Assembly: GCA_023457895.1 (NCBI GenBank)
Contig: JAEXAY010000039.1
Span: 1 to 64,000 of the forward strand
Direction: 5' to 3'
DNA: 64,000 bases
From: Pseudomonadota bacterium
Lineage (GTDB): Bacteria > Pseudomonadota > Alphaproteobacteria > Sphingomonadales > Sphingomonadaceae
Under the pieces are notes generated by a model, which was not told where the DNA came from, did no database searches, and was given only the letters and a program-made list of their open reading frames with translations. Both the position numbers and the translations under genes were made by a program. This document shows, piece by piece, positions 1-9,476 of this stretch (position 1 is its first letter; every line of letters starts with the position of its first letter).

Positions 1-124
1 GGTTCGATCCGCGACCATTGATCGTCCGAAAACCAAAAGAAATCCGCCATTGTCAACGCCTCCTCACACGGGCATTGAATCACAGACACTCGACAATGGG
101 AAGACGCTTATTGGGTCCGGACCC

Positions 125-1173
125 TAGAGCGGTTTTCGACCGATCTGAATCGAAAGGGGTTTTCACGGGGCGAGATTTCTGATTCAGAGTCCGTGCTGGC
201 GAAGGAGGTCAGCATGGATGGCGCTTTCGATGGATTTGCGAGCCCGTGTTCTGGCAGCGATTTCTGAAGGTTCGAGTTGCCGCGCGGCAGCTTTTCGGTT
301 TGGCGTTGCGCCATCGACAGCGATCCGCTGGCGGGCGCAGCAACTGGCGACCGGAGACTTTGCGCCCAGACCCCAGGGCGGCGACATGCGATCCCGCCGG
401 GTCGAGGAGCGCGCGGCGGACATCCTCGCGATCTGGGAAGCGCGCAGGGACATCACGCTTGAGGAGTTGCGTCTGGCTCTGGCCGGGGCGGGCCTGATCG
501 TCTCTGTCGCCGGGTTGCATCGCTTCTTCGCGCGCCGGGGCATGACGCGCAAAAAAAGACTGGCCATGCCATCGAGCAGGACCGTCCCGATGTCCTGAGG
601 CAGCGCCGGGCGTGGTTCGAGGGGCAGGTCGATCTGGAACCGGAACGTCTCGTGTTCATCGATGAGACGTGGACAGCAACGAACATGACGCGCAGCCATG
701 GCCGCTGCCCGAAAGGCGAGCGGTTGCGCATGGGCTTCCCGCACGGTCATCGCAAGACCACCACGCTGGTCGCGGGCTTGCGCATGACAGGCATGGTTGC
801 ACCGATGGTCCTCGACGGCCCGATCAATGGCGACTGGTTCGAAGCCTATGTCGCCCAGGTGCTGATACCGGAACTGCTGCCTGGCGATGTCGTCATCATG
901 GACAATCTGTCGAGCCACAAGCGTGCCTCGGTGCGCGAGCGGATAGAGGCGGCGGGCGCAACCCTGTGCTTCCTGCCGCCCTACAGTCCCGACTTCAACC
1001 CGATCGAAAAGGCCTTCTCCCGCCTCAAGGCCATGCTGCGCAAGGCCGGCGAGCGCTCCGTCAGCGGCCTCTGGAACCTCATCGGCAAGCTCGTCGACAT
1101 CTTCCAGCCAGACGAATGCGCCAACTACTTCAGATCATGCGGATATGATCCAGAATGATCGAAAATCGCTCTA
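125..1173 (+). mobile_element. IS630-family insertion sequence, complete
   Basis: About 1.05 kb. The ends are imperfect inverted repeats of roughly 28 bp (left 124-151, right 1147-1174) that share CTAGAGCG and TTTTCGA. Both ends sit in a CTAG tetranucleotide, so the TA at 125-126 and at 1172-1173 fits the TA target duplication typical of IS630/Tc1-type elements. One transposase gene spread over two frames fills the element. The sequence directly after the right end resumes a decayed IS6-type transposase, so this copy probably inserted into an older IS. Confidence 0.88.
218..1158 (+). CDS. IS630-family DDE transposase, made by -1 frameshift
   Basis: Cut-and-paste transposase of the IS630 family. 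The first part (218-598) starts at ATG 218 behind AAGGAGG and carries the N-terminal helix-turn-helix (about residues 5-45) and linker. A run of seven A at 551-557 is the slippage site: moving back one base continues as KTGHAIEQDRP into the second frame, giving one product of about 313 residues. The second part contains the catalytic domain with FIDET (first Asp), MDNLSSHK (second Asp) and NPIEKAFSRLK (Glu). All three DDE residues are present, so the enzyme looks functional. Without frameshifting only a DNA-binding peptide ending at 598 is made. Confidence 0.9.
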
Positions 1174-1174
1174 G

Positions 1175-1861
1175 TTCGTTCGCTATTTCAACTCGTCACC
1201 CGAGGTCACCCCGCTGGTCGTGACGATGTACGTGCTTTCAAGCTGTCGCTGCGCAACGTCAAAGACCTGCCTCCTAACGCGGAATCGATATCAGCCATGA
1301 GACGTGCGTTACTGGTGGAACAGGTTCGGGCCGATGTTTGCCGCGGATATCAGGCGTCAGCGTGTTTTTCGCATGAAGGGCTTCGCCCACTGGCGCTGGC
1401 ATCTCGATGAGATGTATGTCCGCCTCAACGGCGAGATGGTCTATCTCTGACGGGCGGTCGACCCGGAAGGTGAAATCCGCGTGAGTTGCGTCACCGGGCT
1501 CCGCGACAAGGCGGCCGCCTTTGCCTTCATGAAGTGGGGCTGAAGCGGCATGGAACACCACAATCCGTCATGACGGGCAGGCTTCGTTCCTATCCCGCCG
1601 CGATGGAAGTAATGGGCAAAGCCGAGCGCCGCGATGCTGGACGCTGGCTTAACAACCGCGTCGAGAAACGCCACCTGCTCTTCCGACGGCGCAAACGTGC
1701 TATGCTCCGGTTCTGGCAGATAAGATCGCCACAGAAGTTTGCCTCTGTCCATGCCGGTATACGCAACCACTTCAGCCGAGACCCATCACCACGTCGACCG
1801 CCAGACTTACAAGTCCCTTCGCTCGGCAACCCTTGCCGAGTGGCAATGTCTTGCTGGATAA
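1175..1861 (+). pseudogene. IS6-family transposase remnant
   Basis: Translating across frames gives recognisable IS6-type transposase blocks: FVRYFNSSPEV at 1175, WNRFGPMFAADIRRQRV near 1311, WRWHLDEMYVRLNGEMVYL near 1392 and RAVDPEGEI just after, followed by NNRVEKRHLLFRRRKRAMLRF near 1650 and a C-terminal EWQ motif near 1845. The parts lie in different frames and contain in-frame stops, for example the TGA at 1448 that replaces the usual Trp before RAVD. The gene is therefore dead. Its N-terminus is interrupted by the IS630 element. No clear IS6 terminal repeats were found. Confidence 0.75.
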
Positions 1862-2001
1862 CCCTCATCCCCTGCCCGAATTTTAGTCAAACGGAGAATT
1901 GTGCAGTTTGTCTGACAGCACCCCTTTTTCGGTTATTGCAGTTCAACGATATTACACTGATTTACATCATCAGGCAGACAGGAGAGCATGTCTTTACGCC
2001 T

Positions 2002-2355
2002 TCATTGCCTGATAAGTGAAGCTCCTGCATAAGGATCGTACGGATCAGACTTTTTCGGCGCGGGTAGTGCGGGTGCCATCTGCATTTGCATCTGAATAGG
2101 CACACTCGTGCCGTTCTCCAAACTGGAGTAACCTATGATCCCGTTCGAAATACTGGCCGCTCCAAATAGTACAAAGCATCCCACGATCGTTTGGATGCCG
2201 CGCCGGTAATCAATCCTTCCGGTCAGCATGAACAGCCCTACCCCAGCGACGGCAAGAACGGCGATCCCGGTTGCGAGCGGCCCCGTTACGACCGCTTCAA
2301 CCCAGCGCAACGCGCCAAGAATTGTACTCTCGCCTGCTCCCGGCGGCATATTCAT
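2002..2355 (-). CDS. VirB2-like pilin paralogue with C-terminal extension
   Basis: A 117-residue protein related to VirB2/TrbC pilins. It has two hydrophobic segments (about 24-47 and 54-76) separated by TGRIDYRRG, which matches TGRINWRHG of the true virB2 at the other end of this operon. Unlike that copy it has no signal peptide, and it carries a C-terminal tail of about 35 residues rich in Met, Pro and Ala. Its ATG overlaps the virB11 stop (ATGA, 2352-2355), so it is the last gene of the operon. It may be a second pilin subunit or an inner-membrane assembly protein; the role is inferred from similarity only. Confidence 0.7.
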   Translation of the reverse strand: MNMPPGAGESTILGALRWVEAVVTGPLATGIAVLAVAGVGLFMLTGRIDYRRGIQTIVGCFVLFGAASISNGIIGYSSLENGTSVPIQMQMQMAPALPAPKKSDPYDPYAGASLIRQ

Positions 2356-3359
2356 GACCGACGGATCCTGTCGCTGAGTTTGATTTCTGAGACCTGCCGT
2401 TTGCCGGCCGGGGTTCTTTCGAGCTGGATGAACAGATCAATGGTCGAGCGAACATAGTCGCCGATATCAGACCGATTGAGCTGCGTCCCGGCTTGCAGCA
2501 CGAGAAGCGCAAGTTGCTCAATGGCTCGATCGGGCGTGTCGGCATGGATCGTGGTCATTGAACCGGGATGTCCCGTGTTGACGCTGCGCAGGAACGTATA
2601 GGCTTCACGGCCGCGGATCTCCCCGAGGATGATCCTGTCTGGTCGCATGCGCAGCGAAGCGTTCAGCAACTCGTCGGTGTCGACGATTGTCTCTCCGAGA
2701 GCGCTTCGTGCAGCAATCAAGCCTACCGCATTATCGTGCCGTAAGTTGAGCTCAGGCGTATCCTCGATGAAAATGAGCCGCTCCCGAGCGGGTATTTCAA
2801 ATATAAGTGCGTTGAGGAACGTAGTCTTGCCGGTAGAGGTGCCCCCCGATACGAGGATGTTGCGTCGTTGCCGCACGGCCGCTGCCAGGAGCCGCCCATA
2901 ACGCCCTTCGCTGAAAAACTGTTGAAGCTGTCGGTCATCTTGCACGCGAGCCGTTTCGGCGCCTGTAATGCCTTCGGAAAATCCGCCGTCAGCATCATAA
3001 TCCTCGAGGCGAATTTCGGTCAGTAAATGCTTGCGGATTGCCATTGCCAAAGCTCCCCGCGTCGCCGGAGCCATGACGATCTGGGTTCGGGCGCCCCCGG
3101 GGAGCGAGGCCGACAGCAAGGGGTGTTCACGACTGATCCCCTGATGGGAAATTGCGGCGATCTGGCGGGCTAGCCGGTCGAGAACCTGCGCGCTCAGTTT
3201 GGGAAATTCCTGGCGCTCAATGCCGCCACCCAAGCTCTCTATCCATACCTCGCCAGGGCGGTTGATATAGATATCGGTGACATCGTCGCGAGAAAGGATC
3301 CCCGCAAGTGGCTCGAGGTAAGATTGCAGGTAAACGGGCGCCAATGAATCGCTGCTCAT
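2352..3359 (-). CDS. virB11: VirB11 type IV secretion ATPase
   Basis: Hexameric traffic ATPase of a conjugative type IV secretion system, acting at the cytoplasmic face of the inner membrane to switch between pilus assembly and DNA transfer. At 335 residues it has normal family length. The Walker A motif GGTSTGKTT is near residue 172, the Asp box FIEDTPEL follows, the Walker B-type segment is RIILGEIRGREAY, and the His box TTIHAD is near residue 270. The start codon overlaps the virB10 stop (ATGA) and the stop overlaps the next pilin-like gene, indicating translational coupling. Confidence 0.94.
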   Translation of the reverse strand: MSSDSLAPVYLQSYLEPLAGILSRDDVTDIYINRPGEVWIESLGGGIERQEFPKLSAQVLDRLARQIAAISHQGISREHPLLSASLPGGARTQIVMAPATRGALAMAIRKHLLTEIRLEDYDADGGFSEGITGAETARVQDDRQLQQFFSEGRYGRLLAAAVRQRRNILVSGGTSTGKTTFLNALIFEIPARERLIFIEDTPELNLRHDNAVGLIAARSALGETIVDTDELLNASLRMRPDRIILGEIRGREAYTFLRSVNTGHPGSMTTIHADTPDRAIEQLALLVLQAGTQLNRSDIGDYVRSTIDLFIQLERTPAGKRQVSEIKLSDRIRRS

Positions 3360-4459
3360 GGCAATGCATCGGTCGAAGAGAAGTCGAGATCCCGCGCTAC
3401 GAACACCGTGACGCGGGTCCCTTGCTTGACTGTCAATGTAGGCCTGATCTGCATCCCGCCGGTAATGGCTTGCGTTGCCTCCTGTCCTCCACCGGGCACC
3501 GAGACAATAACAGGAGCGTCGCCCAGAACGCCGCGCATCGCCGCTCCCTGACCGAAATTGATCGCTGTCCCCAGGATGGCAGACGTAACCCGCTCAAGCA
3601 GATGCGAGTTGACTCGTCCCCTGATGCCGGCGCGGCCAAGCGTATCGGCCGCCGGCGATGCCAGCGCCATGGTGACCCCATCGGGACGGATGATGCGCGT
3701 CCATTGCACCAGCGCGCGATTCTGACCGGGTGCGAGGTCAGCACGGTATTCCCCGATCAGCCTGCTCCCCCGGGGTAGCAGCACCTGACTACCGTCAAAT
3801 CCGCGCACGTCGCGCGAGACAAGGGCACGCGCCTGACCGCCCCTCGTTGAATCGAGAGCAGTTTCGAGCACTGCGTTGATAAGGGCGCCCTGAGGGATGG
3901 TAGTCGACGGATTGGCGAACCGTTCCGATTCGACACGCTGCGCTTGGCGGTCCCGGGCACCGTTGATGCCAGCGGGCGGCGGGAGGGGTGATCGCGGCAG
4001 GGCGTACGCCGGATTGTCGTTGACCGAAGGGCTCATCGGTTGCGGCGCAGGCGCTGGAACTGCTGTGGCAGGAGCGGTTCTTAAAACATTCCGGACCGGA
4101 GCGGATTTGGTTGCAGGCACACGGTTGACCACGACGGGACGATAGGAAGGAATTGCTGGGCGTTGTGGATAGGCGGCCTGCGGACGTGCGCGGTACGGCG
4201 CCGCGTAGGCCGGCTCTGGCTCGGGCACGTAAAGTTCTGGAAGAGACGCAGTTGTCCGGATCTCCGCGCGGCGCTGTTGGACTACCGGCGCGACATCCCC
4301 CTTGCGCCGAACTTCAAGCGCGATGAACAGGAGGAGCGCCGCGATAACCATCCCTCCGCCAAACAGCCACACCGAAAGGTCGCTCTGACGCACCGCAACG
4401 GTCGGCCGGATATCGCCATGTGCCGGTGGCGCTGGGAGCAGTGTCCGAGGATCTTTCAT
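3356..4459 (-). CDS. virB10: VirB10/TrbI core-complex protein
   Basis: Spans the periplasm and links the inner-membrane energy parts of the secretion channel to the outer-membrane pore. Visible in 367 residues: a short cytoplasmic N-terminus, one membrane helix at about 29-49, a long Pro/Ala-rich linker (about 60-170), and a C-terminal TrbI beta-barrel domain (about 180-360) starting TTIPQGALINAVLET and including LPRGSRLIGEY. It overlaps virB9 (ATGA at 4456-4459) and virB11. Confidence 0.93.
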   Translation of the reverse strand: MKDPRTLLPAPPAHGDIRPTVAVRQSDLSVWLFGGGMVIAALLLFIALEVRRKGDVAPVVQQRRAEIRTTASLPELYVPEPEPAYAAPYRARPQAAYPQRPAIPSYRPVVVNRVPATKSAPVRNVLRTAPATAVPAPAPQPMSPSVNDNPAYALPRSPLPPPAGINGARDRQAQRVESERFANPSTTIPQGALINAVLETALDSTRGGQARALVSRDVRGFDGSQVLLPRGSRLIGEYRADLAPGQNRALVQWTRIIRPDGVTMALASPAADTLGRAGIRGRVNSHLLERVTSAILGTAINFGQGAAMRGVLGDAPVIVSVPGGGQEATQAITGGMQIRPTLTVKQGTRVTVFVARDLDFSSTDALP

Positions 4460-4854
4460 TTGCGCGCTGCCCTGCTACGGATGGCGCGGGCAAAGCCCCT
4501 GTCGAGACGGAACAGGATCTGCGGATAAACGCGATCGATTGTATAGAGGCCGCCCCGCATATAACCGTCGACAAGGATTTCCTGTCCCTGTTCATTGAGC
4601 GCAAACACCGCCGGCATTTCAACGTCCCGGTCCCACTCAATGTAAGTCCGCTCGCCATCGTCTGTAATCCGGCCAGGATAGAGCGGGCGATCGCCCTTGA
4701 GTTTATAGACGACTACGGTTTCGATCACAGGGGGCGTCGACGTTCCGGCTATTGGAAATTTCTCCGGATCAAAATCCGGCGGACGGATGTCTGTTTGCGC
4801 GGGCGCTGCTACGCTTTGCAGTCCGAGGAGACACAGCAAGATCGTCTTGTTCAT
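4456..4854 (-). CDS. virB9: short VirB9-like protein (C-terminal domain only)
   Basis: Secreted component of the outer core complex. A signal peptide is visible at residues 1-20 (hydrophobic core, cleavage near APAQ). The mature part matches only the C-terminal beta domain of VirB9/TrbG: VVYKLKGDRPLYPGRITDDG, ERTYIEW, PAVFALNEQGQE, then a beta-rich end with LFRLDRG. At 132 residues it is about half the usual 250-290; the N-terminal domain is missing. The gene is intact at both ends and overlaps virB8 and virB10 by ATGA, so the short form looks native rather than broken. No separate virB7 lipoprotein gene is seen. Confidence 0.78.
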   Translation of the reverse strand: MNKTILLCLLGLQSVAAPAQTDIRPPDFDPEKFPIAGTSTPPVIETVVVYKLKGDRPLYPGRITDDGERTYIEWDRDVEMPAVFALNEQGQEILVDGYMRGGLYTIDRVYPQILFRLDRGFARAIRSRAARK

Positions 4855-5600
4855 GGCCGGCGCCCAACCGGTTGGGTGCCTACGTCGCCGCGCGACGGGG
4901 CGGCCGGCGATGCAACAACTGGCAAAGCTTCAGGATCACGGCGATAACGTGTAACCTGAAACCCCAGCGGGTTGATAAAACGTTCGGCGACAGAAAGCGG
5001 CTCACCACTGTAGGAATAGTCGATGGTTGCGACCCATGGCTGAGGCGGACTCTCACGGCCGTTCACCTCTTTCATGACCGTGTCAAACCGTACCATTGCC
5101 GTGTTTTTCGCGATCGGCGATACGCTTTTTACGTTTGTTTCGATCACCGTTCCGCGCGGATAGAGCGCAAGCGGACTCGCCGCATTGCTAGCCTGCATGG
5201 ATGCAACATAGTTCGCGCGTTCCCGTCCAGCAGTCCAGGATGCCACTTTCTGGTAGTTAGTTTTCACCGTGCCGATATCGAAGCTTTCGCGCCCGAGGAC
5301 ATATTGCACGAGAAAAGACTGCGTGAGCGCCGTGTCAGGCGCGATCGTCGAAGCTTCGAGCGGTTTCAAGGTCTGGACATAGCCTGTCTGCTTATCGACC
5401 AGGAGCGTATACGGCACGACCGTCTTCAACGGCATGAGCATGACCAGTGCGAATGCTTCTGCCAACGCGACTGTTGCAGCAACGCCTGCAACAATCCATG
5501 CAATGCATTGTGAACGTGCATAGCCGGCCGCCCGGTCGTCGGCCCAGGTAGCGGCATCCCGATAATAAGTATCAAGCTCTTCGCGTGCCGGTTGCTTCAT
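4851..5600 (-). CDS. virB8: VirB8 inner-membrane assembly protein
   Basis: Bitopic assembly factor of the secretion channel, 249 residues. The N-terminus is cytoplasmic and includes YYRDAATWADDRA; one membrane helix lies at about 33-55; a periplasmic NTF2-like domain follows, including VDKQTGYV, a central ASWTAGRERANYVASM region and the closing NPLGFQVTRYRRDPE common in VirB8. It is coupled to virB6 and virB9 by ATGA overlaps. Confidence 0.92.
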   Translation of the reverse strand: MKQPAREELDTYYRDAATWADDRAAGYARSQCIAWIVAGVAATVALAEAFALVMLMPLKTVVPYTLLVDKQTGYVQTLKPLEASTIAPDTALTQSFLVQYVLGRESFDIGTVKTNYQKVASWTAGRERANYVASMQASNAASPLALYPRGTVIETNVKSVSPIAKNTAMVRFDTVMKEVNGRESPPQPWVATIDYSYSGEPLSVAERFINPLGFQVTRYRRDPEALPVVASPAAPSRGDVGTQPVGRRP

Positions 5601-6844
5601 GATTGCCCGTCCCGTTTAGACCCGAGCCCTGACACACGGCGCGCTGAACGCAGACTACGCCCCAATGGAGCAGGCCCGCCGGAAGCACCGTGCGTAACAA
5701 AAGGCGCGCCATTTCCGCTGGCAATGTTTTTATTCGGGCCTCCCCCTGCGCCGAGGTGTTGGTGTCGCAAGAGAGCATCGGCCTCTCGCCGTTGCATCCC
5801 AGCAACCGCTTCGGCGACCACGAAAGCCCTGCTCGGCTCAGTCTGGGGCGTCAGGCTCGCCTGTGGGAGGCCACGCCGCTCGCTGCGATCCTGGGGATTT
5901 TTCATCTCACTCAGGAAACGCTGGCCGCCCGCTGCAATCCAGCGCGCTGGAGCATCGGCAAAGCAGACGCGCGCAAGCAGGGTCAACAACCCCAAAGTGG
6001 CAATGGCAAAGGCGCTCGTCATTACGGCAAGTTCGGTCGGCGCCGCGGCAATTGCATAATTGGACGAGCGCAGGGCGATGGCATCGCGAAGCCAGGGGTC
6101 GAGCAGTCCGACTTCGACATTGAGAACAATCGCGATAAGCAGTGACGACAGGCCGACAAAGAACAGTGCACGCAGCCACCCCACGAATAGTGAACGGGTC
6201 GCCTCAAACAGGAGAAGGCCCGCAAATATCGGGGTCAGCGCGAGCAGCAACCCAGCCCCCAGTCGAACCAGAGCGAGCACACCGAGTGCATTGGCCAGAA
6301 AGGCATAACGGCCCAAACCCAATGCCAGCGCATCAGTCATCGCGGCACCACGAAAGGCTTCCGCCGCCATGGTGCCGTCGGGCGCAGAAGTGACCTGTAT
6401 GTCGAGCCGACCGGTGCCCCAGCGGGTCAGTTCGACAATGCCGTTATCGATCGCCTCGAGTTGCAGGCCAAAAGGACGCTGTGGACCAGCCCCATTGACA
6501 CCCAATGCCGCAGCGACTTCCTCTGGACCGACGAGCACCGTGTCATAAAGAATAGGCTTGACCGTCGGCCAGCTGGTAGCGAGCGCCAGCACCACACCGA
6601 CCTTTATCGCTGACAATATAAGCTCGGAGATCGAGGCGTCCGCCCCGAGAATGAGGCGAATACCGTAGATCGCGATAAACAGGGTAAGCGCAATCCCGAT
6701 CAAGCCCGCAAAGGGCGAACCAGCACTTGCCAGCGCCAGATATCCATTCTGCCCCAGCGACATCGCCTGACAATCAATGTGGGCAATAGCGCGCGTGACG
6801 AATTCACGCCCCGTTCCCACAGCAGGACAGACTGCACCAATCAC
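5597..6844 (-). CDS. virB6: VirB6/TrbL polytopic membrane protein
   Basis: Inner-membrane channel component, 415 residues. About six hydrophobic helices occur between residues 45 and 300: around IGIALTLFIAIYGIRLILG, a second near VGVVLALATSW, and four more in the second half near LLLALTPIFAGLLLF and LSSLLIAIVLNV. The C-terminal 100 residues are hydrophilic, with Arg-rich stretches. It overlaps virB4 (ATGA 6841-6844) and virB8. Confidence 0.88.
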   Translation of the reverse strand: MIGAVCPAVGTGREFVTRAIAHIDCQAMSLGQNGYLALASAGSPFAGLIGIALTLFIAIYGIRLILGADASISELILSAIKVGVVLALATSWPTVKPILYDTVLVGPEEVAAALGVNGAGPQRPFGLQLEAIDNGIVELTRWGTGRLDIQVTSAPDGTMAAEAFRGAAMTDALALGLGRYAFLANALGVLALVRLGAGLLLALTPIFAGLLLFEATRSLFVGWLRALFFVGLSSLLIAIVLNVEVGLLDPWLRDAIALRSSNYAIAAAPTELAVMTSAFAIATLGLLTLLARVCFADAPARWIAAGGQRFLSEMKNPQDRSERRGLPQASLTPQTEPSRAFVVAEAVAGMQRREADALLRHQHLGAGGGPNKNIASGNGAPFVTHGASGGPAPLGRSLRSARRVSGLGSKRDGQS

Positions 6845-9264
6845 GCGGCCTCCAATAAGCGTTGCATCCAGGCGTCTGGATCATCGCCCGTATCCGCCCT
6901 GATCTGGTCAAGGAGGCGCACGGTCTTTTCCCGCCCCGACAGGACCGTGATAAGCTCTTTCTCCCCGCTGAGGTCAAGCCGCGCGACAACGCTTTCGTTG
7001 CCATGCTTGACAAGGAAGCAATGTGCACTGTCCGGCAATGTACGAATGAGTTCGAACTCGTGCTGCGTCAGGCCAAAGCCGTCGATATAATCTTCTGCAC
7101 GCGCCTTGGGGTTGACCGTGAACATCTGCGTTGCGGCCTGCTCGATGATCGCACTGGCAATCCGGCTCTCCAACGCATCCTGCGCGCTCTGGGTGGCAAA
7201 GCCCACGATCCCGTTGCGCTTGCGGATCGTTTTCTCCCAGTCCCTGATGCGCTGCACGAACACAGGATCGTCAAGCGCCTTCCAGCCTTCGTCCACCACG
7301 ATGATCGCCGGCGTTCCATCGAGCCGTTCCTCGATCCGGTGGAACAGGTAGAACATGGCGGGCGTACGCGCCGTCGGATCATCAAGGATCGCCGTCATGT
7401 CAAACCCGACGGTTTCGACGGAAAGATCTGTCTGGTCCGTCTCATTGTCGAACAACCAGGCCCGTTCGCCTTTGCCCCACCAGGGGCGAAGCCGTGACCA
7501 TAGGTCATCGGCGTGCGGCCGTGCGCTACCCCGAAAAAGTTCAACGAGGTGGCGCAGGCGACGATACTCGAGCGGTTGATCGAAATTGGCGTCGATCGTG
7601 TCCTTGACCTGTTCCGCCTCGAGCGCATCGATGCCGCCTGCCATCATCGCTATCCATTCGATAAGGAACTGGCGGTTCGAAGGCGTATCCTCGATCTGCA
7701 AGGGGTTGAGGCCGGACGCAACATCCGGGGATAGCCGATCGTAACGGCCACCGATCGCGCGCACGAAAATCTCTGCACCGCGATCTTTGTCGAAGAAGAT
7801 GATGCGCGGGTTGAACTTGCGTGCCTGCGCGAGGAGGAAATTGAGGATCACGGTCTTGCCCGAGCCAGACGGTCCGATCAGTGTAAAGTTTCCGAGATCG
7901 CCATGATGAAAATTGAAGAAATAGGGGCCGGCCGCAGTCGTCTCGAGAAGTGTTACCGCCTCGCCCCAATGATTGCGGCTCGCCTCACCGACCGGGAAAT
8001 TGTGAAGGCTGGCAAGGCCGGAAAAATTGCGGGTCGAAACCACTGCCCGGCGCGCAATATAGCTGAAATTTCCTGGAAACTGCGCCCAGAATGCAGGCTC
8101 CAATGCGATTTCTTCGCGCGTCGCGACGACGCCGAGATCGGCCATTGCGGCGCTGACTTCAGCAACAACGGTGTCAAGTTCTTCAAGACTGTTGCTGCGC
8201 AGGCACAGCGTCGTGTGATGCTCGCCAAAACCCGCCCGCCCTGATGCCACATCATCCTTCGCAGCGGTCAGTTCATTGCGCAAACTGATCGCCTCGTCTT
8301 CCGCCGAACGCATCCGGCGAAGCGCCAGGTTCATGCGACCCAGCACCGCCTGCCGCTCGACGAAGCTGAACGACTGGGTGACAACCATTTCCGCAGGCAC
8401 CCGCATGAGTTCATCGAACATCCCAGGCGATGTCGTTCCCGGATAATTCTTGATCGAAACGATCGCCCCATAATTGCGCGGCTCGGGTCCGGCGGGCCCG
8501 AACTCGATCGCATTTTGCCCGAAACTCACACGACGATAGGGCAGATATTCGCCCAGATCCTGTTCGGGCAACAGCACCGGCTGCATCGTTCCGTTGTAGA
8601 GACAGGACAGGAACTCCAGTGGTTCGGAGTAAAATGCACCTTCTGCTTCATACACATTGAGCATGTGAGGCGCATAACTGCCGAGCGCTGCCACAATGGA
8701 TTCGACGGCGGTATCTAGTTCTCGCAGTTCATAACCCATACGGTCCGAGCGGGACACGCCTCCGCCGACGAAATCCCGGAACCGGTCGGCCCAGCCCAGC
8801 CCGCCTGCGATCGGTCGCCTGACGACCGTCAGGAACAGATCGTTGGTGTAAAGCTGCTTCGACGCGAGCCGTTTGCTCCACCGATCGTTGAGGCGCTGTG
8901 AAAAGGCGTCGCCGTAATCACCGGACAATTCCACCTCCGCACGGCGGCGGATCAGGTGATGATAGAGCGCAAAACGCGAACTGCCGAGAGCCCGCAGCAT
9001 CGAATCCCGCAATTCGAGCCTGTAGTTCAACTCATCGGTATCTGCGGTCTCGAACAGCAGGCCACGAACCCGGATGATCTGCATCAGCCGTCCGTCGCGG
9101 GTTTCGATGGTGCAGTCATTGACATGGCGCGCATAAGGAAGGTGACTACCGGCGCTTTTTTCCCGTGCAATGACCTCAGGATCACGCGTCAGGGCCGGTA
9201 GGAATTGCATTGCCAAAGCCTGAAGTTTGTCACTCGCGGACAACGGCTCACTTTCGTGAGCCAC
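6841..9264 (-). CDS. virB4: VirB4 type IV secretion ATPase
   Basis: Largest ATPase of the secretion system, needed for pilin extraction and substrate transfer. It has 807 residues, normal for VirB4. The N-terminal half carries the CagE/TrbE domain; the C-terminal half has Walker A GPSGSGKTVILN near residue 465 and Walker B IIVVDEGWKAL near residue 655, followed by RKRNGIVGFATQS. The annotated ATG at 9264 overlaps virB3 by 76 bp; an internal Met at 9210 would reduce this to 22 bp and is a plausible true start. Confidence 0.95.
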   Translation of the reverse strand: MAHESEPLSASDKLQALAMQFLPALTRDPEVIAREKSAGSHLPYARHVNDCTIETRDGRLMQIIRVRGLLFETADTDELNYRLELRDSMLRALGSSRFALYHHLIRRRAEVELSGDYGDAFSQRLNDRWSKRLASKQLYTNDLFLTVVRRPIAGGLGWADRFRDFVGGGVSRSDRMGYELRELDTAVESIVAALGSYAPHMLNVYEAEGAFYSEPLEFLSCLYNGTMQPVLLPEQDLGEYLPYRRVSFGQNAIEFGPAGPEPRNYGAIVSIKNYPGTTSPGMFDELMRVPAEMVVTQSFSFVERQAVLGRMNLALRRMRSAEDEAISLRNELTAAKDDVASGRAGFGEHHTTLCLRSNSLEELDTVVAEVSAAMADLGVVATREEIALEPAFWAQFPGNFSYIARRAVVSTRNFSGLASLHNFPVGEASRNHWGEAVTLLETTAAGPYFFNFHHGDLGNFTLIGPSGSGKTVILNFLLAQARKFNPRIIFFDKDRGAEIFVRAIGGRYDRLSPDVASGLNPLQIEDTPSNRQFLIEWIAMMAGGIDALEAEQVKDTIDANFDQPLEYRRLRHLVELFRGSARPHADDLWSRLRPWWGKGERAWLFDNETDQTDLSVETVGFDMTAILDDPTARTPAMFYLFHRIEERLDGTPAIIVVDEGWKALDDPVFVQRIRDWEKTIRKRNGIVGFATQSAQDALESRIASAIIEQAATQMFTVNPKARAEDYIDGFGLTQHEFELIRTLPDSAHCFLVKHGNESVVARLDLSGEKELITVLSGREKTVRLLDQIRADTGDDPDAWMQRLLEAA

Positions 9265-9473
9265 AGGTCTATCATTCTCGGTTCACGCAGACAGATGATG
9301 ACACCCGCCAGATGCACCAGCCCCGAAACCGGCAGCACCCACAGCGATTTGAAAATGAGGAAAAGCTCAGCGGCCAGCACAGCGTTCAGGACAAAATAGT
9401 TATAGGTGACGCCTGCGAACATCTGCGGCCGCGTCAATGCGACAAAAACAGTGTCGCGACGGAGCCCCGCCAT
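9189..9473 (-). CDS. virB3: VirB3 inner-membrane protein
   Basis: Small membrane protein, 94 residues, that pairs with VirB4. It begins with the family hallmark LTRPQMFAGVTYNYF, then two hydrophobic segments (about 27-46 and 48-63) and the conserved tail RMIDLW. The last 25 residues run into the start of virB4 in another frame. It sits 3 bp downstream of virB2, as expected for virB2-B3-B4 order. Confidence 0.88.
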   Translation of the reverse strand: MAGLRRDTVFVALTRPQMFAGVTYNYFVLNAVLAAELFLIFKSLWVLPVSGLVHLAGVIICLREPRMIDLWLTKVSRCPRVTNFRLWQCNSYRP

Positions 9474-9476
9474 ACC

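Noticed and set aside
1..17. Start of the window reads like a tRNA T arm followed by ACCA
   Set aside because: The distance from the T loop to CCA is too short for a T stem plus acceptor strand, so it is not the end of a tRNA.
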